Source of the DNA: Gammaproteobacteria bacterium
GTDB lineage: Bacteria > Pseudomonadota > Gammaproteobacteria > Eutrophobiales > Eutrophobiaceae
Length of the DNA stretch: 7,181 nucleotides
Assembly: GCA_016198885.1 (NCBI GenBank)
Contig: JACQHV010000173.1
Location: 1 to 7,181, forward strand
Direction: 5' to 3'
Each line of letters begins with the position of its first letter. The stretch's first letter is position 1. The position numbers were made by a program, and so were the translations under genes. Positions 1 through 6,010 of this stretch are shown in pieces. Below the pieces are notes generated by a model. That model worked only from the letters and a program-made list of their open reading frames with translations, was not told the DNA's origin and ran no database searches.

Positions 1-34
1 CATTACGGCCACCGGCAGTTTATTCCGTGAGAGT

Positions 35-62
35 GATTAAGATTAAATTACTCCGGTTCCAT
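35..62. repeat. 28-bp direct repeat, left copy
   Basis: This stretch matches 678-705 at 25 of 28 positions. The central 16 bases (aagattaaattactcc, 39-54) are identical in both copies. The two copies enclose the HAD gene. Chance alone would not readily give this match within 700 bases, although both copies are AT-rich. Confidence 0.65.
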
Positions 63-118
63 ATTCAGGGTGAAAGTTAATCAGAATCTGCTCCGAAGTT
101 TTTACTTTGACCCTGAAT
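63..118. repeat. Inverted repeat with 15-bp arms, intergenic
   Basis: Arm 63-77 (attcagggtgaaagt) and arm 104-118 (actttgaccctgaat) are reverse complements at 14 of 15 positions, with a 26-base spacer. The single mismatch is G opposite G at 72/109. The repeat lies 34 bases beyond the stop of the HAD gene and touches the left copy of a 28-bp direct repeat. There is no T-run directly after either arm, so it is not a classical intrinsic terminator. It could be a rho-associated 3' hairpin, a REP-like element or the ends of a tiny insertion. Confidence 0.6.
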
Positions 119-152
119 CAACCCCGCACCAAACTCAACTCTAGTTCATTTT

Positions 153-623
153 CTATGACCGCAGGGTAGCGATAAGACGTTTTGGATTACGCAGAAGATC
201 CAAGGCTTCCAGAATGTTGGACGATACGATGTCCGCACTTTCCAATGTTTCCGTTGAGCCTCCCTCGGTTTGAATGAGAGTGATACTGATAGCAGCCGCA
301 TTCAGCATTTTGCGATCGTTACGTCCATTGCCGATTGCGGCAACACTATCGTTTCCGAGTTGAGAAACGTATTCGAATTTTGCCTCTGCTTGCGATTCGG
401 CAGGTGTGATGGTGAGCTTGACGGGTAATTCAGCAAGTTGGGTTGCTGCGAGACCAAAGGTATCTGCTGTAATGACATGAATCTGGATAACTGAGGAAAG
501 TGCAGTCAGGACCTCTCCAACACCTGGAAGCAGTACGCCGTCTACTGCAAGTGTTCCGTTGTAGTCCAGGACGAGGTGTACAAGCTGCAAATCACGGAAT
601 CCGGGGATATTGATATTAATCAT
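153..623 (-). CDS. HAD-like hydrolase, soluble P-type-ATPase-like family
   Basis: This small cytosolic HAD-fold protein (156 residues) lacks an obvious cap domain or membrane segment. Motif I is DYNGT with the nucleophile Asp20; motif II is VITADT (around Thr52); a conserved Lys82 serves as motif III; motif IV is GNGRNDRKML with Asp103. The layout fits the small orthologous group usually annotated as soluble P-type ATPase (COG4087-like, from memory). The second motif-I position is Asn22, not the Asp that acts as general acid in most HAD phosphatases, so the enzyme may turn over phosphate slowly or act differently. The start was set at the ATG ending at 623, where the usual N-terminus begins. 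An in-frame TTG ten codons upstream (651-653) is possible, and neither has a good ribosome binding site. The substrate is unknown. Neighbouring repeats suggest the gene stands alone. Confidence 0.78.
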   Translation of the reverse strand: MININIPGFRDLQLVHLVLDYNGTLAVDGVLLPGVGEVLTALSSVIQIHVITADTFGLAATQLAELPVKLTITPAESQAEAKFEYVSQLGNDSVAAIGNGRNDRKMLNAAAISITLIQTEGGSTETLESADIVSSNILEALDLLRNPKRLIATLRS

Positions 624-653
624 TTCTACATAAAGAGGTTTGGCCCTGAGCAA

Positions 654-790
654 TCCACATTTTTGATTTTGCTAACTGATCAAGATTAAATTACTCCAGT
701 ACCATTTCATTTTATCATGACAACTAATGAGTGATTGTTCAGTTTTTTATTTGCCCACTAATTTAAGGTCGGAGCTCTTTTAATTTTAAA
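654..790. other. AT-rich gap between HAD and Rieske genes
   Basis: Besides the right direct-repeat copy, this gap holds an AT-only inverted repeat (tttaatt at 779-785, aattaaa at 789-795) that overlaps the Rieske stop codon. I see no T-tract terminator and no convincing promoter for the HAD gene. A TAAAAT lies on the minus strand but without a matching -35 box. Confidence 0.4.
678..705. repeat. 28-bp direct repeat, right copy
   Basis: Partner of 35-62, with 25 of 28 bases identical in the same orientation. It lies between the Rieske gene (upstream on the minus strand) and the HAD gene. It could be a duplicated regulatory site, the trace of a gene-scale duplication, or a target-site-like footprint left when the HAD gene entered. 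The sequence does not decide between these. Confidence 0.65.
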
Positions 791-1129
791 TTAAAGAATT
801 AACTTTATTCTGCCATTTTCTGAAACAACATCCACAGCCCTCAAATGATCTCCCGCACACGGTCCCGCGATACAACACCCGTCCTTGATTCTGAATTGTG
901 CACCATGTGTTGAACACTGGATTAAATCACCTGTATTATTCAGAAACTGATCCGGGGTCCAATCCAGGTTCACACCGGTATGCGGACAACGATTGATGTA
1001 ACCATAAACATTTCCATTCTTGCGTATCACAAAGAATTCAAACATGCCGGATTCCAGGTCAAGTGAAAGTCCTTTCGCTTGGTTGTCAGGAATGTCATTG
1101 AGTGCACAGATGTCATGGAGGTCAGACAT
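791..1129 (-). CDS. Stand-alone Rieske [2Fe-2S] protein
   Basis: This is a small soluble iron-sulfur protein of 112 residues. It carries both halves of the Rieske cluster motif: Cys48-Pro-His50 (CPHTGVNLDW) and Cys72-x2-His75 (CSTHGAQF). These residues bind the 2Fe-2S cluster through two Cys and two His. A Gly-Pro turn near residues 89-90 follows, as in ferredoxin-type Rieske proteins (NirD or dioxygenase-ferredoxin-like). There is no signal peptide or membrane anchor, so it is likely a cytosolic electron carrier or redox subunit. It has extra cysteines at 85, 86 and 91 in the loop where Rieske proteins usually have a Gly-Pro turn. No oxygenase or reductase partner is next to it here. The ATG lacks a Shine-Dalgarno sequence (the upstream DNA is AT-rich). 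The biological partner is unknown. Confidence 0.9.
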   Translation of the reverse strand: MSDLHDICALNDIPDNQAKGLSLDLESGMFEFFVIRKNGNVYGYINRCPHTGVNLDWTPDQFLNNTGDLIQCSTHGAQFRIKDGCCIAGPCAGDHLRAVDVVSENGRIKLIL

Positions 1130-1160
1130 ATTGGTATTCTATTTTAATTAATATTATCTT

Positions 1161-1200
1161 CCCTCACCCCATCTCTCTCCCCAAGGGAGTGGGTGAAGGG
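1161..1200. repeat. GC-tract hairpin, REP/MITE-like; possible 3' end of the amidoligase operon
   Basis: ccctcaccc (1161-1169) pairs with gggtgaaggg (1191-1200) with one bulged A. An inner stem ctccc (1177-1181) pairs with gggag (1185-1189). A related tract, ggaggggaagggtgaa, follows at 1214-1229. Such C-rich/G-rich intergenic hairpins occur in many copies in several gammaproteobacterial genomes (from memory). On the plus strand the hairpin is followed by cattttt (T5 at 1203-1207). On the minus strand it lies 45 bases past the stop of the GCS2 gene and is followed by AT-rich DNA, so it may end that operon's mRNA. Confidence 0.6.
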
Positions 1201-1245
1201 CATTTTTCGTCCTGGAGGGGAAGGGTGAACTAAAAAGGTGCTTAT

Positions 1246-2499
1246 TCAATCAATACCCTCAAACATCTGTCCTGTGTCCAGGCAGGCACAAAGCGTGCGG
1301 TAAGTTTCTTCCAGTTGCGATCGCTTGCAATTTGTTCCAACAGCATTGGTAATCCTGCGTGCTAGCGGTCCATGTTTCTGAATAAATTGTATGGTGGATT
1401 GCAGGTGATGGTTTTTATCTGCCCCATCAAATGTGACTGACTCGAGGAAATAATGCCATAACTCCTGCGCGTTGCAACGGCGATCAGGAAAGGCAAACAT
1501 GGCAAGATAATCACGGTTATCGATCACTGCCTGTTCAGCATTTTTGATCACATCAAGGAATATTTCAGCCAGCGCTTCTGTACTGATCCCGGTTTGTTTT
1601 TGTGTTTCTGTCCATGCACCCGCGATGAGATGTTTCAATACGCCGATAATTGCAGCAGCAATGGCAATATCGGCGACAGGTGTTTCCTGGGTATCGAGTA
1701 TCCGTATTTCGATGGTATTGCGCTCAAAACGGGTAATCGCACCCCTGGAATTCAACCATTCATACTGGAGTGTCCCTTCCTTGTCATAAGGTGCGATTGC
1801 GGCATACATGGGTTGCAGGATCTCGTCCTGATATTGCTGTTGATTGAGCACTGCCTCAGGGATCACCAGCCCGGTAATAGGAGGGAGCCGGGAGGCGTTA
1901 TGCCGGTAGGTTTCCAGACGGGTGTCCATGAGACCGGTCAGCGAACCCTCCATGATTGGCGAACTTGCGGCAAGCGCAGGCATTACAGGTAACAACAGGC
2001 GAATTGCTGTATGTAAAAGCGCAAATTCCCGATCATCTGCAAACGGCAGGTTGATATGCATGCTCTGCAGATTTGACCAGCCGTGTCCCTGACAATTGAA
2101 GATCCGGTGAAAGGCATCATATATTTCGCTGGTATCATGTACCCACAACCGCGTCTCGAGTGATGGATCCATCCATGGGTGCATCGAAGTTGGCATTAAT
2201 CTGCCATTCATTGTTTCAAGGATTGAATTAATATGGTGGATCTCCGTTAAAAACAGATCCGGTAATTGCATCAGTGAACTTACAGGTCCGTTGGTTTTTA
2301 ATTCGAGGACATGCAGTACGAGTTCATTCGACCAGGCGATGGGACCGTCTTCAATATCGCTGACATACTCACCGGCAACCTCCTTCATCAGCTGATCTAC
2401 CACGGGCATGACTGATAAGTCTTCCCGCTGCACTGTCATGTATTCCAGCTCAATACCATAGCCGGCAAAGAGCGGTAACGCCGGAGCAGGATCAGTCAT
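1246..2499 (-). CDS. GCS2-family amidoligase (glutamate-cysteine ligase-like)
   Basis: This 417-residue cytosolic enzyme belongs to the glutamine-synthetase-fold carboxylate-amine ligases related to gamma-glutamylcysteine ligase type 2 and the EgtA/YbdK group. These enzymes join the gamma-carboxyl of glutamate, or a similar acid, to an amine using ATP. Visible landmarks are GIELEYM (15-21) with metal-binding Glu17 and Glu19, the ELK motif with Glu66, HPWMDP (107-112), MHINLPF (147-153) with His148 and Asn150, ASSPIMEGSLTG (178-189), and the C-terminal RNTIEIRILDTQE segment (260-272) with Arg260, Glu264, Arg266 and Asp269. Length is typical. Its ATG overlaps the stop of the upstream ligase gene (ATGA at 2499-2496), so the two proteins are probably translationally coupled. 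It has no ribosome binding site of its own. The substrate cannot be read from the sequence; cysteine is only one option. Confidence 0.88.
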   Translation of the reverse strand: MTDPAPALPLFAGYGIELEYMTVQREDLSVMPVVDQLMKEVAGEYVSDIEDGPIAWSNELVLHVLELKTNGPVSSLMQLPDLFLTEIHHINSILETMNGRLMPTSMHPWMDPSLETRLWVHDTSEIYDAFHRIFNCQGHGWSNLQSMHINLPFADDREFALLHTAIRLLLPVMPALAASSPIMEGSLTGLMDTRLETYRHNASRLPPITGLVIPEAVLNQQQYQDEILQPMYAAIAPYDKEGTLQYEWLNSRGAITRFERNTIEIRILDTQETPVADIAIAAAIIGVLKHLIAGAWTETQKQTGISTEALAEIFLDVIKNAEQAVIDNRDYLAMFAFPDRRCNAQELWHYFLESVTFDGADKNHHLQSTIQFIQKHGPLARRITNAVGTNCKRSQLEETYRTLCACLDTGQMFEGID

Positions 2500-3968
2500 A
2501 CAACGGCAGGGCCGAGTTTGCGTGCCTCGATACGTTTCAGAAATACGCCCATGATTTCCCGATACAGGGCATCCTTCAAAACGGCATCTTCAGCTCCCGC
2601 ATCGATATTTGGATTGTCATTCACTTCCAACACTACACATTTATTCCCAATCTGTTTCAGATCAACGCCGTACAATCCATCTCCGATCAGATTGGCGGCC
2701 TTGAGTGCGGTTTTTACCACCTCATCCGGCGCCTCACCTACAGATAATGTATCAGTCCGGCCTTCACTGCTGGTGTTGCCGGATTGATCGCGCTTGATGG
2801 TTTGCCAATGTTCTTCTGCCATGTGGTAACGGCAGACGAACAGCGGACGGCGATCACAGATACCCACACGCCAGTCAAAGCCGGTAGGTATATATTCCTG
2901 GGCAACAATCAGGTCCGATTTCGATAGCAGACGGCTAACCTGATGAGTGAGTTCCTCTTCAGTTTCCACTTTCAGCACACCCATGGAAAATGCGCCATCG
3001 GGTTGTTTCAGTACACAGGGCAAACCCAATGATTTAAGGATCGTATCAATATTGCTGCGATGGATAATGAGTGTCTTGGGAATCGCTACTGAATGCCGCG
3101 TCAATAATTCCGCCAGATACACCTTGTTGGTGCATTTTAATATGGAGTTTGGATCATCAATGACTACCAGTCCTTCTGCCGCAGCGCGCTGTGCGAAACG
3201 GAAGGTATGATGATTAACCGCAGTAGTCTCACGGATAAACAGGGCATCGAATTCAGCCAGGCGATGCAGATCATTACGGGTGATCAATTCAAAATCGAGT
3301 CCAACTGCTTCCGCCGCTTTCTGAAAACGTTTCAGCGCCCGGGCATTTGACGGCGGTTCTGTTTCTTCAGAGTTATGCAGTACGGCGAGATCAAAACGGG
3401 GGGCAGCCCGCCTGCGTACACGGCGATTTCTGCCGGCAAAGTAATTCGAAGCCGCCTCGATAACGAAGGCACGGTGATTTTCAGGAATATCACTTACCGC
3501 AATCGTCCTGACGGATTGCAACTGCCATGTTTTACCCTTGGTAAATTGTGCGCGCAGCATCGGCGCCTGAAACAGATTAAACAGGCGCAGGCTTAAATTC
3601 TCGTATCGTTTGGCGATATTGCGGCCAAAATAGATGCTGAGGGTAAATGATCTGGATTGCAGGTGTTTGAGAGCGTGTTGTATCTGTTCTTCCATTTCCT
3701 CCGACAATGTGCGGATAACATGCTGGGACTTCAGGTCCTGGATGGTATTGATGTCCGGGAGGGGTTTATGACCACGCGCAGCGGCCAGCAGCGATACGTA
3801 ATAACCGGTACTCTGATAACTGTAGGAACGGCACAGATTGAATACCTTCGCGGAACGATCTTCACTGTACGCGGGATCAGAGAGATAGGCCCGCGCTGAG
3901 GTAACAACCACACCAGGGATGTGCAGCGGCCAGCTCTTGGGATTATTGACAACCAGCAGGATGGACAT
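2496..3968 (-). CDS. RimK-family ATP-grasp ligase with RLAN-type N-terminal domain
   Basis: The protein has 490 residues in two parts. Residues 1-175 form the domain usually called RimK-like ATP-grasp N-terminal (RLAN), starting MSILLVVNNP. After an arginine-rich linker (about 178-191) comes an ATP-grasp domain (about 192-480). This contains NKVYLAELL (281-289), the nucleotide-binding KQPDGAFSMG (321-330), QEYIPTGFDWRVGICD (357-372), and the magnesium site GVDLK (Asp436) with VLEVNDNPNID (446-456; Glu448, Asn450). RimK relatives form amide bonds by activating a carboxylate with ATP, for example glutamate addition to ribosomal protein S6 or to small metabolites. It is much longer than classic RimK (about 300 residues), so S6 is unlikely to be its target. 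It follows the C39-like gene by 8 bases and overlaps the GCS2 gene by 4, in one operon. The start lacks a strong ribosome binding site. Confidence 0.92.
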   Translation of the reverse strand: MSILLVVNNPKSWPLHIPGVVVTSARAYLSDPAYSEDRSAKVFNLCRSYSYQSTGYYVSLLAAARGHKPLPDINTIQDLKSQHVIRTLSEEMEEQIQHALKHLQSRSFTLSIYFGRNIAKRYENLSLRLFNLFQAPMLRAQFTKGKTWQLQSVRTIAVSDIPENHRAFVIEAASNYFAGRNRRVRRRAAPRFDLAVLHNSEETEPPSNARALKRFQKAAEAVGLDFELITRNDLHRLAEFDALFIRETTAVNHHTFRFAQRAAAEGLVVIDDPNSILKCTNKVYLAELLTRHSVAIPKTLIIHRSNIDTILKSLGLPCVLKQPDGAFSMGVLKVETEEELTHQVSRLLSKSDLIVAQEYIPTGFDWRVGICDRRPLFVCRYHMAEEHWQTIKRDQSGNTSSEGRTDTLSVGEAPDEVVKTALKAANLIGDGLYGVDLKQIGNKCVVLEVNDNPNIDAGAEDAVLKDALYREIMGVFLKRIEARKLGPAVV

Positions 3969-3976
3969 GTGTCAGA

Positions 3977-4684
3977 TCAACGGCGTGGATGGATAATCAG
4001 CAGATTGTCGTCATAGGTGAGTACACCGAGCAGAATAGCACAGATAAGACGATCGATATTCACGGAATATAACTGTCCGGATGCCACCGGATTGTGCAGT
4101 AGCGGATCGGCGACGAGCACAGTACGGCCCTGTTTGTGGTAGCCGCAAAGTACGACAAAGTGACCAGCGGGGAAACCGCGGATATCATCATCATGATCAT
4201 CGGGACCATATTCACGTTTTGTACTATAAAGATAGGTCGAACTCAGTCCGGTCAGGATGGGTAAATTGCGCCGCATGATACTGCGCAACAGGCGTGTAGT
4301 GAGATCGGTAAAACGCAACTTGCCGCCCAGCTGGAGGAAGTCCAGATAACCTGTAGTCGCATGTTGTAATTTAGAATCTCCTTTTTTTACATCGGCCTGT
4401 CTTTGCAGTCGTTCGGAAATATTGATGTCCGGATTGACAAACCAGCTGGGATCGAAAATCTGCAGGTTGTAGGTATAGATAGTCGCCTTATAACCCCGGC
4501 GCAAGGCGGCACATGCAAGAAATACCGCTAATGTTCCGCCGGCGGTCAGCATTTGAGTGTCTGCAATAACTGCATCCAGTGTTATGTCATCACCAAAGTA
4601 ATTGTAAACCGCGTGCAGGCAGGTTGGGCCGCAGGTGGTATTGTCTGGTTGTGGCAATATTGAAATTGGTAACTGGATATCCAT
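3977..4684 (-). CDS. C39-like cysteine peptidase, first gene of the operon
   Basis: The 235-residue protein carries the papain-like peptidase signature of the C39 family: oxyanion Gln12 and nucleophile Cys18 in LPQPDNTTCGPTCLHAVYNYFG (10-31), His175 in GHFVVLCGY (174-182), and Asp193 in VADPL (191-195). In ABC exporters, C39 domains cut leader peptides after Gly-Gly; here there is no transporter domain, no signal peptide and no obvious precursor peptide gene. It resembles the free-standing peptidase C39-like proteins that occur near RimK-type ligases. An acidic insertion (DDHDDD, 162-167) just before the catalytic His is unusual. Possible roles are trimming a peptide substrate of the two ligases, or acting as a transpeptidase/amidase. 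The start ATG has no clear Shine-Dalgarno. It is the first gene of the three-gene operon. Confidence 0.85.
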   Translation of the reverse strand: MDIQLPISILPQPDNTTCGPTCLHAVYNYFGDDITLDAVIADTQMLTAGGTLAVFLACAALRRGYKATIYTYNLQIFDPSWFVNPDINISERLQRQADVKKGDSKLQHATTGYLDFLQLGGKLRFTDLTTRLLRSIMRRNLPILTGLSSTYLYSTKREYGPDDHDDDIRGFPAGHFVVLCGYHKQGRTVLVADPLLHNPVASGQLYSVNIDRLICAILLGVLTYDDNLLIIHPRR

Positions 4685-4871
4685 TTGTTAAAAGCCACGG
4701 CAATAGAACATAAGATCAATGCCCGGTTATTCTGATAACGAGGGGTGATTTTGCAGATAAAAATACCTGAATTTACCGGAAATCCTGAAAATCGCTATTT
4801 ATGATGCTGCCGATCCCGGGTAATGCTTCACCACGGATATACTACCTCTTCTGCGGCAGGCAGGACAGATC

Positions 4872-4890
4872 CGCGTGTAATAATCACGCG
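4872..4890. promoter_or_regulatory. Inverted repeat CGCGTG-N7-CACGCG, candidate operator
   Basis: The two 6-base arms (4872-4877 and 4885-4890) are perfect reverse complements around a 7-base AT spacer. The size and symmetry fit a dimeric regulator site between two divergent units. It could also be a short RNA stem. No regulator gene is present in the window. Confidence 0.35.
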
Positions 4891-4995
4891 TTTGTTGTAA
4901 TCAACGAAGCAGCGGGCGCAAGTATGTCATTATCAGGATTATTAACCAATTATTTATTTTCTATTTGCGGCAGGCTAAAAAAGGTTGATACTTTA

Positions 4996-5001
4996 TATAA
5001 T
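4996..5001 (+). promoter_or_regulatory. Perfect TATAAT -10 hexamer, candidate promoter of the amidotransferase gene
   Basis: TATAAT lies 62 bases before the ATG at 5063, a usual distance for a 5' leader of about 55 bases. The bases 16-18 upstream do not resemble TTGACA (aggctaaa region), so the call rests on the -10 box and position only; activator dependence would fit this pattern. Confidence 0.35.
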
Positions 5002-5050
5002 GTGTCATATCAGGCGAGCAGGGCAAACTTGAATATTCTACAGATAGCGT

Positions 5051-5058
5051 AAGGAGGT
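5051..5058 (+). promoter_or_regulatory. Consensus Shine-Dalgarno of the amidotransferase gene
   Basis: AAGGAGGT is an exact anti-16S match, placed 4 bases before the ATG at 5063. It settles the start, which also places Cys at position 2 as the family requires. It is the only consensus ribosome binding site in the window, so this gene is probably translated much more strongly than its neighbours. Confidence 0.85.
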
Positions 5059-5062
5059 TCTC

Positions 5063-5920
5063 ATGTGCCGTTTCACACTTTATCTCGGTCCCCCCCTGCG
5101 CTTGAGTTCATTGTTGCTCGATCCGAGCCATTCACTGATCCGGCAAAGCACACATAGTTATGAGCGTGAGGAACCCCTTAACGGTGATGGATTCGGTGTC
5201 GGCTGGTATACCCCGGAATTTTCAGAAGAACCCGCCGTATTCCGATCCATAACACCTGCATGGAATAACCGGAACCTGCATAATCTTGCCCGGGTTATGT
5301 CCAGTTCCTGCATTCTCGCCCATGTGCGTGCCGCGACGCAGTCCAGTGGTGTCAATGAAGCCAATTGTCATCCCTTCCGTTTTGGCAAGTATGTATGTAT
5401 GCACAATGGTGATGTTGGTAACTTCCGGAAGGTGCGACGCAAACTGCTCGATTCGGTATGTGATGAGGCTTTCAGCAATGTCTATGGCAGTACTGATTCA
5501 GAACATTTTTTCGCGGTCCTTATTGATGAATTGCTGAAACGGCGGGTTGTCACGGCAATGGATATTGCTGCAGCATTGGATGGTGCTATCCAGAGGGTGG
5601 TGGATATCGTTAATACGTATGGTGATGGTGAGCCCAGTTATTTAAATGTAGCGGTCGCCGATGGACAAAATGCAGCGGTCTCACGTTATTCGAATGATCC
5701 AGATTTTGTACCCGAGACACTCTATTATTATTCCGGCGAATTGTACGAATGTTGTGCGCAGGACCGGCTGGGATCGGAAGCTGTACTTGTAAGTTCCGAG
5801 CGACTGACGGAAGATACCGGCTGGCAGACGGTTCCACCCAATCATCTGGTCGTGATAAGCCGTAAACAGGCACCGCTATTAATCCCCTGTGGTGAACTCA
5901 ACCGGGAGCGGGCCGCCTGA
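5063..5920 (+). CDS. Class II glutamine amidotransferase, Dug3/EgtC-like
   Basis: This 285-residue protein is a lone Ntn-type glutamine amidotransferase domain. Removal of Met1 exposes the catalytic Cys2 (MCRF). Other family landmarks are LNGDGFGVGWY (39-49), AHVRAAT (86-92; Arg89), NCHPF (101-105), MHNGDVGNF (113-121; Asn115, Gly116) and GSTDSE (142-147; Asp145). No synthetase domain is attached, so it probably hydrolyses a gamma-glutamyl amide rather than passing ammonia to a partner. Its motif string, including ITPAWNNRNL (63-72), is closest from memory to yeast Dug3, which breaks the gamma-glutamyl bond of glutathione, and also resembles EgtC of ergothioneine synthesis. A Dug2-like M20 peptidase and other ergothioneine genes are absent. 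It is transcribed divergently from an operon with two amidoligases, which suggests it may remove a gamma-glutamyl group that they attach. The exact substrate is unknown. Confidence 0.92.
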   Translation: MCRFTLYLGPPLRLSSLLLDPSHSLIRQSTHSYEREEPLNGDGFGVGWYTPEFSEEPAVFRSITPAWNNRNLHNLARVMSSSCILAHVRAATQSSGVNEANCHPFRFGKYVCMHNGDVGNFRKVRRKLLDSVCDEAFSNVYGSTDSEHFFAVLIDELLKRRVVTAMDIAAALDGAIQRVVDIVNTYGDGEPSYLNVAVADGQNAAVSRYSNDPDFVPETLYYYSGELYECCAQDRLGSEAVLVSSERLTEDTGWQTVPPNHLVVISRKQAPLLIPCGELNRERAA

Positions 5921-5974
5921 GAGAGATCTTTATTTCAGGATGTCTGTAAATGCCGTAGCTATCCGGTCGATTCG

Positions 5975-6003
5975 TGGACATTGGCAGACCATCTAAGTAG
6001 AAT
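5975..6003 (+). promoter_or_regulatory. Sigma70-like promoter upstream of carA
   Basis: TGGACA (5975-5980; 5 of 6 to TTGACA) and TAGAAT (5998-6003; 5 of 6 to TATAAT) are separated by exactly 17 bases. The predicted transcript start is near 6009-6011, about 65 bases before the carA start and just upstream of the hairpin at 6023-6046. This is the best promoter match in the window. Confidence 0.6.
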
Positions 6004-6010
6004 TCGTGAA

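Larger units (their letters stand above)
4685..5062. other. Divergent intergenic region between amidoligase operon and amidotransferase gene
   Basis: This 378-base region must drive transcription both ways. It holds an inverted repeat CGCGTG-N7-CACGCG (4872-4890), a second small palindrome gttg-taat-caac (4894-4905), a 10-bp direct repeat tgcggcaggc (4852-4861 and 4966-4975), a TATAAT hexamer at 4996-5001, and a strong ribosome binding site at its right end. An 83-codon plus-strand reading frame (4801-5052) has no ribosome binding site, rare AGG codons and no recognisable domain, so I do not call it a gene. I find no convincing minus-strand promoter for the C39-like gene. Confidence 0.6.

Noticed and set aside
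1..3. Possible minus-strand start codon (cat) of a gene running left out of the window
   Set aside because: Three bases cannot support a gene call; a weak GGTGG lies upstream of it on the minus strand but nothing else.
1594..1992. 132-codon plus-strand frame inside the GCS2 gene
   Set aside because: It is antisense to a gene with complete family motifs and has no domain of its own.
3977..4684. A bacteriocin or RiPP export locus based on the C39-like domain
   Set aside because: There is no ABC transporter, no Gly-Gly leader peptide and no immunity-like gene in the window.
4801..5052. 83-codon plus-strand reading frame in the divergent intergenic region
   Set aside because: It has no ribosome binding site, several rare codons (three AGG), no recognisable domain, and overlaps probable control sequences. 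The stop codon next to the downstream Shine-Dalgarno looks fortuitous.
5063..5920. Calling the class II amidotransferase EgtC and the locus an ergothioneine pathway
   Set aside because: The motifs resemble Dug3 at least as well, and EgtB and EgtD are absent. GCS2 plus amidotransferase alone does not define ergothioneine synthesis.
5940..5996. 18-codon frame (ATG to TAA) between the amidotransferase gene and carA, considered as a leader peptide
   Set aside because: It contains the -35 box of the likely carA promoter, lacks a well-spaced ribosome binding site (AGG touches the ATG) and is not enriched in arginine or any control codon. It would lie upstream of the predicted carA transcript.
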